DNA of 64,000 nt from Anthoceros angustus (lineage: Eukaryota > Streptophyta > Anthocerotopsida > Anthocerotales > Anthocerotaceae): the NCBI GenBank assembly GCA_010909165.1, contig MU008188.1, positions 248,001 through 312,000 of the forward strand, in the 5' to 3' direction. Below, in pieces: positions 8,727 through 24,746 of the stretch. The translations under genes were made by a program, and so were the position numbers. Each line of letters starts with the position of its first letter. Positions within the stretch are counted from its first letter, which is position 1. Below the pieces are notes generated by a model that did not search any database, was not told the DNA's origin, and saw only the letters and a program-made list of their open reading frames with translations.

Positions 8727-11471
8727 TCAGACTAGTGCTTTCAAAGTTGCGTTCCCAAATTTCAGTTTGCACCTGGCACATGCTTGCAACAGCCTTCTGA
8801 GCTCTGCATATATGAGCCGCCGTTCGGGGTGACGCTGATCCTGTGACATGAAGATGTGGACCTCGTCGTTGGATTCTATCCAGGTGCGACCGGGTTCCTT
8901 CAACACACGACTAGTTAGCATCTGCTTCCTTATCTCTGCTTCATCGTCGAACATGCCGGCTGCACTGTATATATCTGCCATGAGAATATATGGAGCAGCA
9001 ATTGTTCTGTCAAGCCTCAAGATAGCCTCAAAAGACCATCGCCCCAGCTGCACACGTCCATGAGTCCGACAAGCTGATAGCAAGGATTTCCAAATGACAA
9101 GGTGTGGTTGCAAAGTCATACTGCTGATAAGGTCGGCCGCCTCTTCAAGATGGCCTGATCTACCAAGGAGGTCGACCATGCATGCATAGTGATCCAGCTC
9201 CAGAGGTATGGAGAAGTCCTGGGTCATGGATTGGAAGAGCTGGCGACCCTTAGCCAGCAAGCCAGCATGGCTGCAAGCACTGAGCAAACACACAAATGTG
9301 ATGCTGTCCGGCTGCACACCAGCCTCCCTCATTTGGCCAAACAGATCCAGTGCCTCCTGGGCATGCCCGTGCTGGGCACATCCTGAAATAATGGCATTCC
9401 AAGAAACCAGATTTTTGGTAGACAAGCCAACAAAAAGTCTGTGTGCATCATCCAGACTCCCACATTTTGCATACATGTCAATGAGGCAACTACAGATAAC
9501 CAAGTCCGAGTCGAAGCCACTCTCCACTACGTACGCATGAAGCACCTTACCCTGGCCCAGAGCTGCCATGGTGGAACATGCTTTCAAGATGCTTGCAAGA
9601 GTGGCCTGCTCTGGCTGGATACCCGCCTTTAGCATCTGCTGGAAGAGGTTAATCGCCTCCTGCCCACTGCCTTCCTGAATATATCCAGCGATCATGGAAT
9701 TCCATGTCACAGAATTCTTCCGCACTAACTCAGTAAACACCTGTCTCGCCTCTTGTACATTTCCACATTTGGCATACATGTCCACAAGTGTATTTCCGAC
9801 AAACTCATCTGCATCATAACCACTTTCAGAAATAAGGGCGTGAAGCAACTTCCCTAGATCTACCGCTGCAGCGATTGAACAACCATTCAAGAGCCCCACA
9901 AATGTGCACTGGTCTGGCTGCAAGCCCTCTCCTTGCATCTGCTGCAGAAGTCTGAATGCCTCCTGTGCACACCCCTGCTCAGCATAGGCTGCAATCATCA
10001 CATTCCAGATGACCACATCCCTAGATCTTGCTGGGAGGGAGTCAAACACTCTCCGGCCATCCTCAAGGCTTCCACATCTTGCATACATATCTATGAGAAT
10101 GCTGCTCACAAATATGTCAGGCTCAGAGCCAGTTTCCATTATGTGACCGTGGAGAAGCCTCCCCTGATCCAGAGCTGCTATGCTGGAACATGCCTTTAGC
10201 ATGCTGACCACCGTGCGATGGTCAGGCTGCAGGCCCTCCATCTGCATCTGCTGGAAGAGCGACATTGCCTCCAAGCCATTTGCATAATGTGCGTAGCCTG
10301 CAATCATAGCATTCCATAATACAGAATTTTTCTTCGGCATTCTCTCAAACACAGTGCGTGCATCAGCTAAGCTCCCACATTTTGCATACATGTTAATGAG
10401 AGTGCTGCCTACAAACACATCCTTCTCAAACCCGCACTTCGTAATGAGTGAGTGGAGCACCTTGCCGTCATCCAAAGCTGCAGTGCTTGAACAAGCTTTT
10501 AAGATGCTAACGAGCGTGCGCTGGTTAGGCTGCATGCCTGCCTCCTGCATGTCACCGAAGAGCTCAAGAGCTTCATGACAGTATCCATGTTGAGCATACC
10601 CTGCAAGCATGGCATTCCAATTGACAACATCTCTGGTCGACAGCCTGTCAAAAACTTTCCGTGCTTCCTCCACACAGTTACATTTTACATACATGTCCAC
10701 GAGAGCACTGTTGACAAATGCATTCGACTCAAAACCATGTTCCAGAAGATCCCCATGAATCCGTTTGCCGGCCGAAAGTGCTGGAGCATTGGCACAAGCT
10801 TTTAGCACTGCTACGAAAACATACTCATCGGGTACCAGGTAGGACTGACGCATTTTGCTGTACAAGCTGATAGCCTGATTTGCCTCTCCGTGCTTGCAAT
10901 GTGCCAGAATAACAGCACACCATACAAATCTATCTGGTGAAGGCAGGTTTCGGAACACGTCTTGCACTCCCCTTAGACACCCACAAGTTGAATACATGCA
11001 AATCAGCTGGTGCCCCAAGAAGCTGTTTGACTGAAGTCCACAGCTGGTGATAAGAGCATGCACCTGCCTGCCCATATCCAAATCGACCTCTCTGATGCAC
11101 CTCTGCAGCAAATGGTGAAAAGTGGTGGAGGAAACAGGAACTCCACGCTCCATGGCCTGGTATACCTCGTTGAACTGTTCATTCTTTGACCCTGTGCTCA
11201 ATCCGTGAAAGGAATTAAATCGAGTATACGAAATTGGCCACACCACGCCTGCAAAAGGCATGTTGCTTTTGCAGCCAAGCCCAAGCATCTGCCCGTGGAT
11301 CCCTCTTGCAAAGAACAACAGACTCATTGTCCTGCGGACCTCCCATGACACACCCAAGGCTCGAAGTTGACTCCGAGCTGACTGAAGGGTACAAGCACAG
11401 AACCTGATGCCCACCACCGCTGCCCTTTCCCTTCCCATTTGCAGACATGGCCGGGACGTGGTCAGAAGCAC
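8727..11471 (-). CDS. PLS-class PPR protein with E/E+-like C-terminus, no DYW domain
   Basis: Intronless 914-aa protein on the minus strand, predicted to recognise organellar RNA, most likely an editing site. The first PPR motif begins near residue 115; before it is a Cys/Arg/Ser-rich leader compatible with organelle import. Successive triplets use standard-length motifs such as LLKACSSIAALDQGRLLHGH, LVDMYAKCG and VTWNSMIAGY, unlike the lengthened ones of the neighbour at 5990. The array ends in CMVDLLGRSGHLEEA, followed by an E/E+-like tail (VLKEPGRTWIE, VHIFMSQDQRHPE) and a short basic end. No DYW domain is present. The ATG at the open-frame start is used; an in-frame ATG twelve codons later precedes a similar leader. 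The gene converges on the other intact PPR gene. Confidence 0.93.
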   Translation of the reverse strand: MLLTTSRPCLQMGRERAAVVGIRFCACTLQSARSQLRALGVSWEVRRTMSLLFFARGIHGQMLGLGCKSNMPFAGVVWPISYTRFNSFHGLSTGSKNEQFNEVYQAMERGVPVSSTTFHHLLQRCIREVDLDMGRQVHALITSCGLQSNSFLGHQLICMYSTCGCLRGVQDVFRNLPSPDRFVWCAVILAHCKHGEANQAISLYSKMRQSYLVPDEYVFVAVLKACANAPALSAGKRIHGDLLEHGFESNAFVNSALVDMYVKCNCVEEARKVFDRLSTRDVVNWNAMLAGYAQHGYCHEALELFGDMQEAGMQPNQRTLVSILKACSSTAALDDGKVLHSLITKCGFEKDVFVGSTLINMYAKCGSLADARTVFERMPKKNSVLWNAMIAGYAHYANGLEAMSLFQQMQMEGLQPDHRTVVSMLKACSSIAALDQGRLLHGHIMETGSEPDIFVSSILIDMYARCGSLEDGRRVFDSLPARSRDVVIWNVMIAAYAEQGCAQEAFRLLQQMQGEGLQPDQCTFVGLLNGCSIAAAVDLGKLLHALISESGYDADEFVGNTLVDMYAKCGNVQEARQVFTELVRKNSVTWNSMIAGYIQEGSGQEAINLFQQMLKAGIQPEQATLASILKACSTMAALGQGKVLHAYVVESGFDSDLVICSCLIDMYAKCGSLDDAHRLFVGLSTKNLVSWNAIISGCAQHGHAQEALDLFGQMREAGVQPDSITFVCLLSACSHAGLLAKGRQLFQSMTQDFSIPLELDHYACMVDLLGRSGHLEEAADLISSMTLQPHLVIWKSLLSACRTHGRVQLGRWSFEAILRLDRTIAAPYILMADIYSAAGMFDDEAEIRKQMLTSRVLKEPGRTWIESNDEVHIFMSQDQRHPERRLIYAELRRLLQACARCKLKFGNATLKALV

Positions 11472-11777
11472 ACGACCCTGGACGCATCCAACAGTAGGTC
11501 ATCTCTAGCCAGTCCATGGGGCATCAAGTACACAACTCCCTCCACCCTGGGGTCGAGAATTCGGGCAAAGCCGCCACCTGCCTCAAGAGGGTCCTTTGAC
11601 TGTTACCCAGCAGCTTGTTAGAAATTCTGGAGGAGATGTGCCGATCTCGTACTGCTGGGTGCCGCCACCAGCAGCCCCCTCACCAGCAGACAGACATATA
11701 GTTACTTTCAAATCCCTGTCATATATGGGTCCCAAGCACGCTCTAATTGTCCTGGGTCTGGCCATCACATTGCAGTC
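11472..11777. promoter_or_regulatory. Divergent intergenic region, PPR / MidA-like gene
   Basis: This 306-bp gap separates the start codons of two divergent genes and must hold both promoters and 5' leaders. No diagnostic TATA box or repeat was found. Confidence 0.45.
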
Positions 11778-14700
11778 ATGCCTGCGGTAATGGGTGGGAG
11801 CCAAGCCGCACTAGCGTTAGCCCACCGTCTAATCCGCAAATTTAACGGCGCTCGGGGATTCATCTCCACAGCGGATGAGTCGACGTCAGCGCACACTTCT
11901 GCTTGGTCTTGTATGTACACTTGTCGTATGTTGGCCGCCATTTGTTGTGATTCGCAGCTGCACTTGGCTCACACTGTCGTGGTCCAAGCTACCGAGCACC
12001 ACATTCTGGATAAGAATGGATGTCAGTTCCAATCATCAGTTCTCAGCCTTACCTTGTGGATGCATTCAGGTAGGATGAAATCAGAGGAGGTGTGGAAGCG
12101 AACTCAAATGAGAAAATTTTCAGCTGAAAGGATGGAACAACCTTCTGCAGATGACAGTTCCGTACTGGTGAGTGTTGCATGTCGTGCGAGGTAGTAGAGG
12201 TAGGAATGCGGGTAGATGGTTGCAGGTAGTACACCGAGTCAGTGCCATGGAGGAGATGCAAGCATGTGTGTCTGATTAAATTGCTGAAAGTACTTTTTTG
12301 GCGAGTTCATATTTATGAAACGGAGACGTCATGCTCTTGAAGAATCTGCATGATTACTTCATCTTTGAGTTTCCTGAGATTCTTAAGTTGTTGATCTGTC
12401 TAACAGGTCCGGGACTTCATACATTCTGCACTGTACCAAGCCAATTCTGGATATTTTACCACCAATCCAGAGGTTGTTGGTACATTGGACCACCCGATGG
12501 AGTTCAATCGTTTCTCAGGTTGTGTGCCCTTACCGTGCTACACTTGTTTCCATAGCTTATATCTGATCTGTTGGTGTATAACTGCTGCGTCAAATGGAAA
12601 GCGAAGTGACTGCTTTTTTTGTGGGGAAAGTTGTGCTTACTTGGATTACCTTTGCCTGGAGGTGTTTGATACTGAGAGCCATGGGCTAGATGTATGCAGG
12701 ACGACATGATTACATTCAATCGTTGGAGAACATATACAAGAAGAGCGGTAGCTCTTGGTTCACTCCTGTTGAACTTTTCCAGGTTTGTGAGGGCTACCAA
12801 TTGGAAGGAGCATCCGAAGGTTCTCTATTCAGTGACGAGCTGTTCTTGTGCAAAAACACTACATAGCTTTTGTAATTCAGTACGGTCATGTGTACATCTT
12901 GATGTGGACTTAGCCTTGGTACGGATTTGCTCTTGGGGAGTACATTTTGCGGACTTTCAACCCCAAAGTACCTTTGAAGGTATGGATCCATAGGCCTAAT
13001 GCTCTGTGGAACGCTGGTCTGCTTTGGGATTGGTTTGTTTTAAGACCTCATGACAGTGGTTTATTGGTGGGCCTGACTTCCATTCTTCATGAAAGTGTCT
13101 CCAGTGAGACTAAAGTAAGGTTGCACGGGCCTAATGACATACACTGTGCTGATTATGCCCTGTTGGAACGTCTTCCAAATACAGATCTATGAGATTGGAG
13201 GTGGTACAGGCAGGTGTGCACTGGACATTCTTGACTACATAAAAGCTCGAGCTCCCTCAGTGTATGAGAGCATGAGCTACACGTGAGTTTACACATCTTA
13301 AGAATGATATGATGGCAATGCTTTCTTGGAATGCGTGCAGCCTCAGTTCCTGGTTATTGTGGAATGGCAGATCCGTGGAGATCAGTGGGCCCTTAGCAGA
13401 CAAGCAGATCGCCCGGTTGGGGACAGTTCGAAGCCATAAAAAGAGATATCATGTGGAAAATCGAAGTGCATTGCAGAGAGATGGATGGGGTGAGCAATTG
13501 TGACCCCAAGAAGCATGAGATGGATGACCCGATGGGCTTACCTGTGTACAACAGTTAGGGGATGTCAAGTTAAGGTGAAATGCTTTAGTCTTAGAAAAGC
13601 AGTTACTGTGCAGGTTCTGTGGACGCACGACCATGTTTTATTATCATGCTGGAGGTATACAGCCACTTCACAACAGTCTGTTCATAGTGAAGAGTCTTCA
13701 TCTCTGTCTCAATCCAACTGAGGCCATTGTTTGATTTTTTGACAGGTTCTAGATAATCTGCCTCATGACTTGGTTTGCAAACCTTCTCAGTCATCCTCGT
13801 GGATGGAAGTTGTTATCTCTCAAAAGGGGCATGGGTATGCTTTGTTGTGCTTTGTGGATTCGTTTTTGCACATCCATTCTGTTAAGGACCAACGCTTATT
13901 CATGATTCCCATGTCAATAGTTGTTGGGCTGGTGCTCCATGGCTGTCTCGTTTTACAGGGGTGAAGCTTTTGAAACCCTCCGTCCTTTACAAGATCCTCT
14001 GATAAAGCAATTTCTAGACATCTATGGCGATAATGCCAGTGGAAGTACTAGGTGGCTTGATTTAGTGAAAAGATTAGTTCCGAGGTTCTGGCCCAAGTCT
14101 GAGCTTTTCTGGATCCCGACTGGATGCCTGGTAAGTACTTAACCTATTGACCGTTCTGTGAATGGAGCGACTGAGCTGGCTGTTACCTCTGATGCTATTT
14201 TTGAAATTCTATCTGTCGACAAAGTTTGCGATGCTAGCCTACATAGTGGAGTTGTAACAGTCTGTGTGTTGTCTGCTAGCAGCAATTACTACATGTTCTG
14301 CATCATGTACGGCCCACCATGAGTTTAATTGCAGCAGATTTCAGTTGCTTGCCGGGTGTGACGGTGGTTGGCAAAGGGGCGCCCTTGGTAGCAACTAAGG
14401 TATGTGGGCACTTTAGTCTTGACGTCAGATTCGTGTATAGTTTCGTTCGTTAGAGGTGGTGGTGTGTTTAAGACTAGGCCGTCCCTCCTTTCGAGGGCAT
14501 TCTGGTGGCCCTGTCTGAGACCATGAGCATGAAAGTCTACATACCTATCTTGCTTTCCAGCATTCATAACCTTTTGCATCTTTGCTTTTTATTTCTTTGT
14601 AGCTGCGTGTTTCTAATCCGTTTTTGAAACTACAGAGGGACGGTCACACTAAAGATTATGCGACATATCTTGATGCAAAGGTTAGCTTGTATCGGTTCTG

Positions 14701-15251
14701 ATTCGGACGCATTACGATTTTCCAGGAGCTTGGATTTTCCTATATGATGCTCTTTTCGATCTCAGATGGCAGCAAACTTCTGTCGGGGTTCTTGCAGACC
14801 GTGCTTAAACTTGGGCATTGGTTCTCACTCCAAATGTGCTCTGGTTATGTTCAGGGAGATGGAGACATATTCTTCCCAACCGATTTTGCCTTATTGCAGC
14901 AACTGGACCGTCATTGCTCCACTCGGACTGCAGTGAATGGTGGTGTGTCCAAAGCCTATGAGAGACGCATCTCAAGAGTTGTAAGAGACCTTCTGAACCT
15001 ATCCACGCACTGCCGTTCCTTTTGCTGATCTGCAACTCCAGTTGGGCATCTGCGATTCTCAGGATCTCTTTCTTTTCCCCGGCTTTTGGATAAGAATTCT
15101 TAGGATCTTAGGGAACCGTTGGCAGGTTAGTTGTTCCAACTTCATGGGATTATTTGCGGACATCAGGAGGATGGAAACGAAAGACGGTTTCAATCCTCTC
15201 CTTGAAGATTACAGCAACACCAAGTTTTTCCTGAGTTCACCATCGATTTAA
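11778..15251 (+). CDS. MidA/NDUFAF7-like SAM-dependent methyltransferase (DUF185)
   Basis: Related to the protein-arginine methyltransferase NDUFAF7/MidA, which helps assemble respiratory complex I. The N-terminus (QAALALAHRLIRKFNGARGF) is an amphipathic, Arg-rich leader typical of mitochondrial import. Conserved exons, in order: RDFIHSALYQANSGYF (12408-12518), YIQSLENIYKKSGSSWFTP (12700-12782), ALGEYILRTFNPKVPLK (12914-12979), the SAM-binding VYEIGGGTGRCALDILDYIK (13185-13282), TSVEISGPLADKQ (13371-13489), an IIMLE block, VLDNLPHDLV (from 13746), RPLQDPLIKQFL, WIPTGCL, MSLIAADFSCLPG, GDGDIFFPTDF and a final exon ending DGFNPLLEDYSNTKFFLSSP with stop TAA at 15249-15251. The first exons (11778-12170) are less certain. 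It matches the plant subgroup that is distinct from canonical NDUFAF7, so its exact target is unknown. Confidence 0.85.
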
Positions 15252-15438
15252 TATTGAATGCTTCCATCGCGCAATGTGACTAATCTTATCCATGGCTTCC
15301 CACGAACTGGAAAAATGGACATCATACCAGCTGTACATCATAAACAGATACTGGAAAAGAATTGTTGCTAGTGCTTTTACTGTGTGCCAGATGTGGCATG
15401 TCGTGTGGAAACTCCTGCAAGTGATATGGGAAGGCCTG

Positions 15439-19235
<3,797 letters not shown>

Positions 19236-19349
19236 GAATGACGGCCTCCATATTACACACGAACGCAGTAAGTAGCTACTAAGTAAACCTTGGCGTCCAT
19301 ATACTCGCTATCGAGGCGAGCTAGGATTGATTGAAAGCACGATATCGGC
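19236..19349. promoter_or_regulatory. Compact bidirectional promoter, MYST / MSH3
   Basis: Only 114 bp lie between the start codons of two divergent chromatin and repair genes, so both 5' leaders and core promoters must fall here or overlap coding sequence. The gap lacks an obvious TATA box. Confidence 0.5.
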
Positions 19350-22300
19350 ATGCGGCAGCAAGTACTGTCGCGATTCTTCGCTCCGGTAAGCAGCTGCAGC
19401 AACAGCAGCTCTGCGACTGCCTCGTCGTCGTTTTCTTCCTCGTCACCTTCTTCTGCGTCGGCGCCCTGTAGTTCAGTCCCGGCACCGGCCTCGGCTTCCG
19501 CTTCCGCCTCTGCCTCGGCGGCAGCTGATGCAGTCCAGGTGACATGGCCTCCCCGCTCTCCCCGCAAGCGCAGGCGAGCAGCTTCGCCTGCAGCAGCTCC
19601 TTCGCCAAGTGCGAGCAACAGGCACGCAAGATTTGTGCGGCGACTGGGCGTGCAGGAGCGCGAACGGGAAGGGCAGGACCCGGGCGCGCGGAGCCAGAAT
19701 CAGAGCCACCAGAGCCTGACGCCGCTGGAGGCCCAGGTGGGTGTGAGTAGATGCTGCTTGGATTGTGGCGGGTTGCTCTGCCTTGCTTCACTCTGCTGTG
19801 CCTGACCCAGCAGGCGGCATTTCAATTCCAGGTGGTGGAGCTCAAGGCCAAGTATCCCGACGTGCTGCTGCTGGTGGAAGTTGGGTACAAGTACAGGTTC
19901 TTCGACCAGGATGCCGAGGTTGCTGCCCGCGTGCTGGGAATCGTGGCTCACACCGATCACAGTTTCCTCACTGCCAGCATTCCCACATTCCGCCTGCACG
20001 TGCACGTGCGGCGTCTGGTTGAGGCCGGGTACAAGGTCGGCGTGGTGCGCCAGACTGAGACTGCAGCAATCAAGGCTCATGGGCCCAACAAGCTGGGTCC
20101 CTTCTCCCGCCATCTCTCTGCGCTCTACACCCGCGCCACGCTGGGTGCTGCCGGGGGCTTGCCTGAAGGCGACCAATTGCCTCCCTCCTATCTCATGTGC
20201 GTCTCCGGCGCCGCTCAGGAGGTGGAGCAGGATTGCGCCCGGGGCCAGGTGCAGAAGCAGGATCACACTGCCCTTGCAGTGGTTGCCGTGGATACCGCCA
20301 CCGGTGATGTCCTCCATGGACGTTTCTCCGATACCCGCTCTCTGGCCAAGCTGGGCTCTCTTCTTCTCACTCTGTCTCCTGCCGAGATTCTGCTGGCTGT
20401 GCCTGCCTCCCCCGCAATTGAGAAGGTATGTCATTTTGCATTCAGCTGCTGTTGGCAAGCACCACAGACAGGCCCTGCTGAAGTCTCCTGCTCCTGCCTA
20501 CTGTAGCTGCTGCGGGAGTACTCTGGACCGTCTAAGCAGGTCAGGTTCCAATGCGTGTCGCGGCACGAATTGGATGTCGGAGATGACCTGCCCGCGGCCA
20601 TGGCGGTGTCAGGTGACCAGCTGGAGCCATCTCTTGACTACCAGGTGAGGACTCCGTCCTTGACAGAATCGGGGGTCGTGTCCTGTACCTGCTAAATTCC
20701 CTGACGTCTTTTCGGTGTGGTCATTAGAGCGGCGTGTCCATGCCGCATTTGGTTGGTGAAGCTATGGCTCTTGCTGTGCGCTACTTGAAGGAGTTTGGTT
20801 TGGAGAAGCTGCTTTCTGTCACGACAGCATTCCGACCTCTGTCTGCCAAATGTGAAATGAGCCTCGCTCCCAATGTCATTCAGCAACTTGAGGTTAGCCC
20901 ACGTTGCCTTCGTTGTTGTCGTTAGAGACACAAGTTGGCCTATCTCTCATGGGACCTAGATTCTGTTTGCTGTGCTCCAGTATGTATAGAACGGTTGGCA
21001 TTCGAGCTTTAGTCACCTCTCTACCTCCATTTCCTGCAGATTTTGAAAAACTCTGCAGATCAGACGGAAAGAGGTTCTCTCCTCTGGCTGATGGATCACA
21101 CCCGCACTCCATTTGGTGCTCGCATGCTGCGCCGCTGGGTACTGTCAGCTGCTGAATGGTGCCTTGTCGCAAATCGCATCGTATGGAATGGCCTGTGTTT
21201 GGTTTTCAGCTGACACAGTATGCTTGGGTTGTTTGTAGGTGACCCACCCATTACGTGACCGGGAGCTTATCTTAGCCCGATTAGATGCTGTCGGCGAAAT
21301 CAGGGAGTCATTAAAGAGTGCTGGTCTGTTGCCATTGGAAGGGTCTAGTGAAGGCGTAAAGAAATGGAGTGGGAATGCTAATAAAACCTCTACCATTGGT
21401 AAAAGTGTGTCCGGCAAATCCTCTGGCTTGCTTGCCTCAACGCTGATGTTGTTGAGCAGATTGCCCGATGTGGAACGGGGAATCACCAGAGTGCTGCATC
21501 GCACTGCAGCAGCTGCTGAGGTAGGTTGCGTAGATAGGCTTCACAGTTGTTATCATGTCTTCATGTTCCTTTTTAAGTGTGTCCATTTTCAGGAAGAGCT
21601 CATTTGATTTTGTGGTGGAAGTTTGTAGGTGTTATGGAGGCAGTCCTCTCGTTCTCTACACAGATGAAGCATTTGGTTGACAAAAGTGCAGAACACGGTT
21701 CTGTATCGGCCAGTGATGCAACTGAGGTGGAAGATTTTGGGGGTTTGAAGTCTGCACTTCTTAAAAAACTTGTTGCAGCCGCATCAGCAACATCTGTCAG
21801 CACACATGCTTCAAGGCTGTTGTCATGTCTCAATGTTGATGCTGCTTCTGCCGGAGATCAACAAAATCTTTTTGTCTGCACAGGCAACAATTTCCCCGAG
21901 GTTTGGGCTGCCTTTTTCCCTCGATGAATGGAATGCAGTTGGTATTCATAAAAGCTTGAAATTCCTTGCAAGCATGCTGCTATACCATTCCATGTGTGGA
22001 TGTTAAATAAATCACCATAGAGGGTGCCAAGTTTTGTCTTCTATGATGTCTTGAACCCTGTCAAAGGACTATTGGCATTAAGACTCACTCAATCTGCTTA
22101 GGATGGCTTCCGTGCCTCTGAATAGCATGGAATGTGGCTAACTATCTTAGTAGCATCAGGTAGCAAGACATTATCCCAGAGTGCCGCAGTTTGCAGAGTC
22201 TGCCCTGGGGTCACCCGAGTTGAAGATTGAACCTAAGCAACTTTTTGTCTGACTGTACAGATTTCAAGCTGTCATCTTGTGATAAATGGTTTGGAGACAG

Positions 22301-24281
22301 ATATGGAACACCTTTTGCTGGACTTCCGCAGGTTGTTGAAGATTTCAAGTTTACAATACCTGTCTGTATCTGGGAGCTCGTATCTGATAGAGGTCAGCAG
22401 CCTTAGCTAGAATGTTTGTCAGGTTTCCATGCGGATTTTGCGGCTGGGCTGGTTACTGGTCTCTCACTGTAGTCCTCATAGGTTCCAGCATCTCAAAGGG
22501 TCCCCCCGGACTGGCTCAAAGTCAATAGCACAAAGAAGGTTCATCGCTATCATCCACCGGAGGTCGTTGCAACCTTAGATCGGCTGGCTGTTGCCAAGGA
22601 GGAGCTTACTGCAGCATGCTGCAGGGCTTGGGACAAGTTCCTGGGAGATTTTGCGCGTCATTATTCTGAATTTCGGGCTGCGGTGCATGCGATGGCATCC
22701 CTTGACTGTCTTCTTGGACTTGCTATTCTGTCCGCAAGTCAGGTGTGCTCTCTACTGTATGGTTCCTGGTCCTTTACAATTGAGTATGATTTTAGCTCTC
22801 TGGTTTGCAGAAGTTTCTCTTACAGCTGGACACTTGCTCCGTGTGCAAAGATGTTTTACAAGTTGTGTGTGCAATCAGGATTACTCAAGGCCACAGTTCG
22901 TTGAAGATAATGAGCCCTGTCAGTTAATAATTCAGGCTGGCCGGCATCCGGTGTGTGTGCCATCTCGTGTAGTCTCTGTTCCTTCTAGAGTTGATCTAAG
23001 GAATGTCTGTTCTAGTGCTTGTGATGAATTTGGTGGTTCATCAGGTTCTAGAGTCAAGACTTTGTGGCAAGTTTGTGCCGAACGATACATTCCTTCACGC
23101 AAAATCCAATTACTGTCAGCTCATCACTGGTCCAAACATGGGTGGAAAAAGTTGCTACATCCGTCAAGTTGCTCTGATTGCTATCATGGCACAGGTTGGT
23201 GAGCCACTTTTGAACGTGCTTGTTGTTTGTGGTTGGTGCAAGAATTCATGGCATGAAATGATCCTCTGTCTGCAGGCTGCGGAAGATATGCTGACGGTGA
23301 TTTCTTAACTGCTTTTGGTACTGAGAGACATGCAAACCTAAACGGGTGGATTTAAATGAGTCTTCGTGTCTCAACTGTCTGCAGATTGGCTCATACGTTC
23401 CAGCAGTAACAGCAAGACTTCACGTGCTGGATGCTATCTACACACGAATGGGAGCATCTGACAGTATTCAACATGGGTCCAGTACATTTTTCGAGGAGCT
23501 CAGCGAGGCCTCCTTTATCTTGCAGAATGCCACGTCACGGTCACTTGTGATTGTTGATGAGCTTGGTCGAGGGACTAGCACACATGACGGGGTAGCCATT
23601 TCCTATGCGACTCTGCGCTACCTTGTGAAGGAGATCAAGTGCCTTGTCCTCTTTGTCACACACTATCCGGAGGTTGCAGATCTGAAAGTCTTGTTCCCAG
23701 CTCAGATTGCACCACTGTACGTGTCCTTCCTGAGAGGAGGGGCTCATTCGTCCAACTCGTCAGCTTCTCCTTCACAGGGCATCACATTTTTGTACAAGCT
23801 TGTCCCTGGGCTGGCGGAAAGGAGTTTTGGGCTTCATGTAGCTCAGCTTGCACAGGTCTGTTTGCTGGAGGTGCCATGTATGTCTGGTTTATCGTATCTG
23901 CCGCCTATGCCTGTGGTCTTGATTGTGAAATTCCCCACTGTGATGCAAATGTTTCAGATTCCACAAGAGTGTGTTGCACGGGCAACCACTTTAGCTGCCA
24001 GCTTGGAGAAGTCATCTGGAGATTCATGCAATGAGTTAGGCAAGGACAGCAATGGAGTTCAGGAGGAGCAAGATGGATCTAGGCTGCTAACCTCTCTGCT
24101 GGGTTCCAGGGGAGAGAGCGAAACTGCCACAGCAGAAGCAGCTTGGCTGCAGCTGCGCTGTATTAAAGATGCTCTGGAAAAGGGGCATACAGCGCAGGAC
24201 ACAGCTACTTTACTTCGAACATCACAGGTGCAGGTGGCTGCATGGTTGGCTATTCACAGCAAAGACACTGTAAGAATTTGA
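19350..24281 (+). CDS. MSH3: DNA mismatch repair protein MSH3
   Basis: With MSH2 it forms MutS-beta, which binds insertion/deletion loops and starts mismatch repair. The N-terminus holds a PCNA-interacting box (QQVLSRFF, residues 3-10), then a Ser/Ala-rich low-complexity tract and a basic patch. The mismatch-recognition domain begins [20 protein letters not shown] and has the MSH3-type GYKYRFF. Clear exons are 19350-19736, 19832-20425, 20507-20644, 20728-20892, 21040-21137 and one from 21239 to about 21521. Later exons carry the lever/clamp region and the ATPase: Walker [10 protein letters not shown] (about 23130-23155), the [10 protein letters not shown] block, Walker [16 protein letters not shown] (about 23545-23590) and [10 protein letters not shown]. 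Exon 2 alone gives a 198-residue domain I block. The stop TGA is at 24279-24281. A few exon borders at 21.6-22.5 kb are uncertain. Confidence 0.93.
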
Positions 24282-24746
24282 AGAGGAGAGCACAACCTTT
24301 GCTGTGCTCGCTATTATCGGCGTTGTGTACGTATCAATTTTTCTTAACGGTTATATGGAAAAGGTAGAATGTCAGGTACATGAATCAAAAGATTCTGTAT
24401 GCGTAGTGGATTGTATTATACAAGGCTTTAGACGCTCTCGTCAAGTAATGAGACTGATGGCAGTCGTGAATAATTGAAGAGGATCCCTGAGAATAGCGCA
24501 GAACATACCTTCTGTCAGAGCGTTCATTGTTTGCCAAGCCATAGGCAAGTGAAGCGCACTGTCTTCGTATGACTTACAACGCCAGAAGGCCGAACTGCTG
24601 GTTCGAGCGTTCTAGACAACGTTCCCAGAAAGCGAATCAGTTCGAGACGACACCTTGTTACTAACCAGGAGCTTTTTATTGAAATACCTTTCATTCCCAT
24701 TTAAGACTGATGGTGCAAGGACATTAGGGCTAAGTATCATTGAAAT
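24282..24746. other. Convergent 3' intergenic region
   Basis: This stretch lies between the stops of MSH3 and the opposing WD40 gene. It is AT-rich and presumably 3' UTR on both strands; no other feature was seen. Confidence 0.4.

Noticed and set aside
19350-19736. Glu-Ala-rich minus-strand frames opposite MSH3 exon 1
   Set aside because: They are antisense of the MSH3 Ser-Ala tract; MSH3 has the PCNA box and continues into its known domains.
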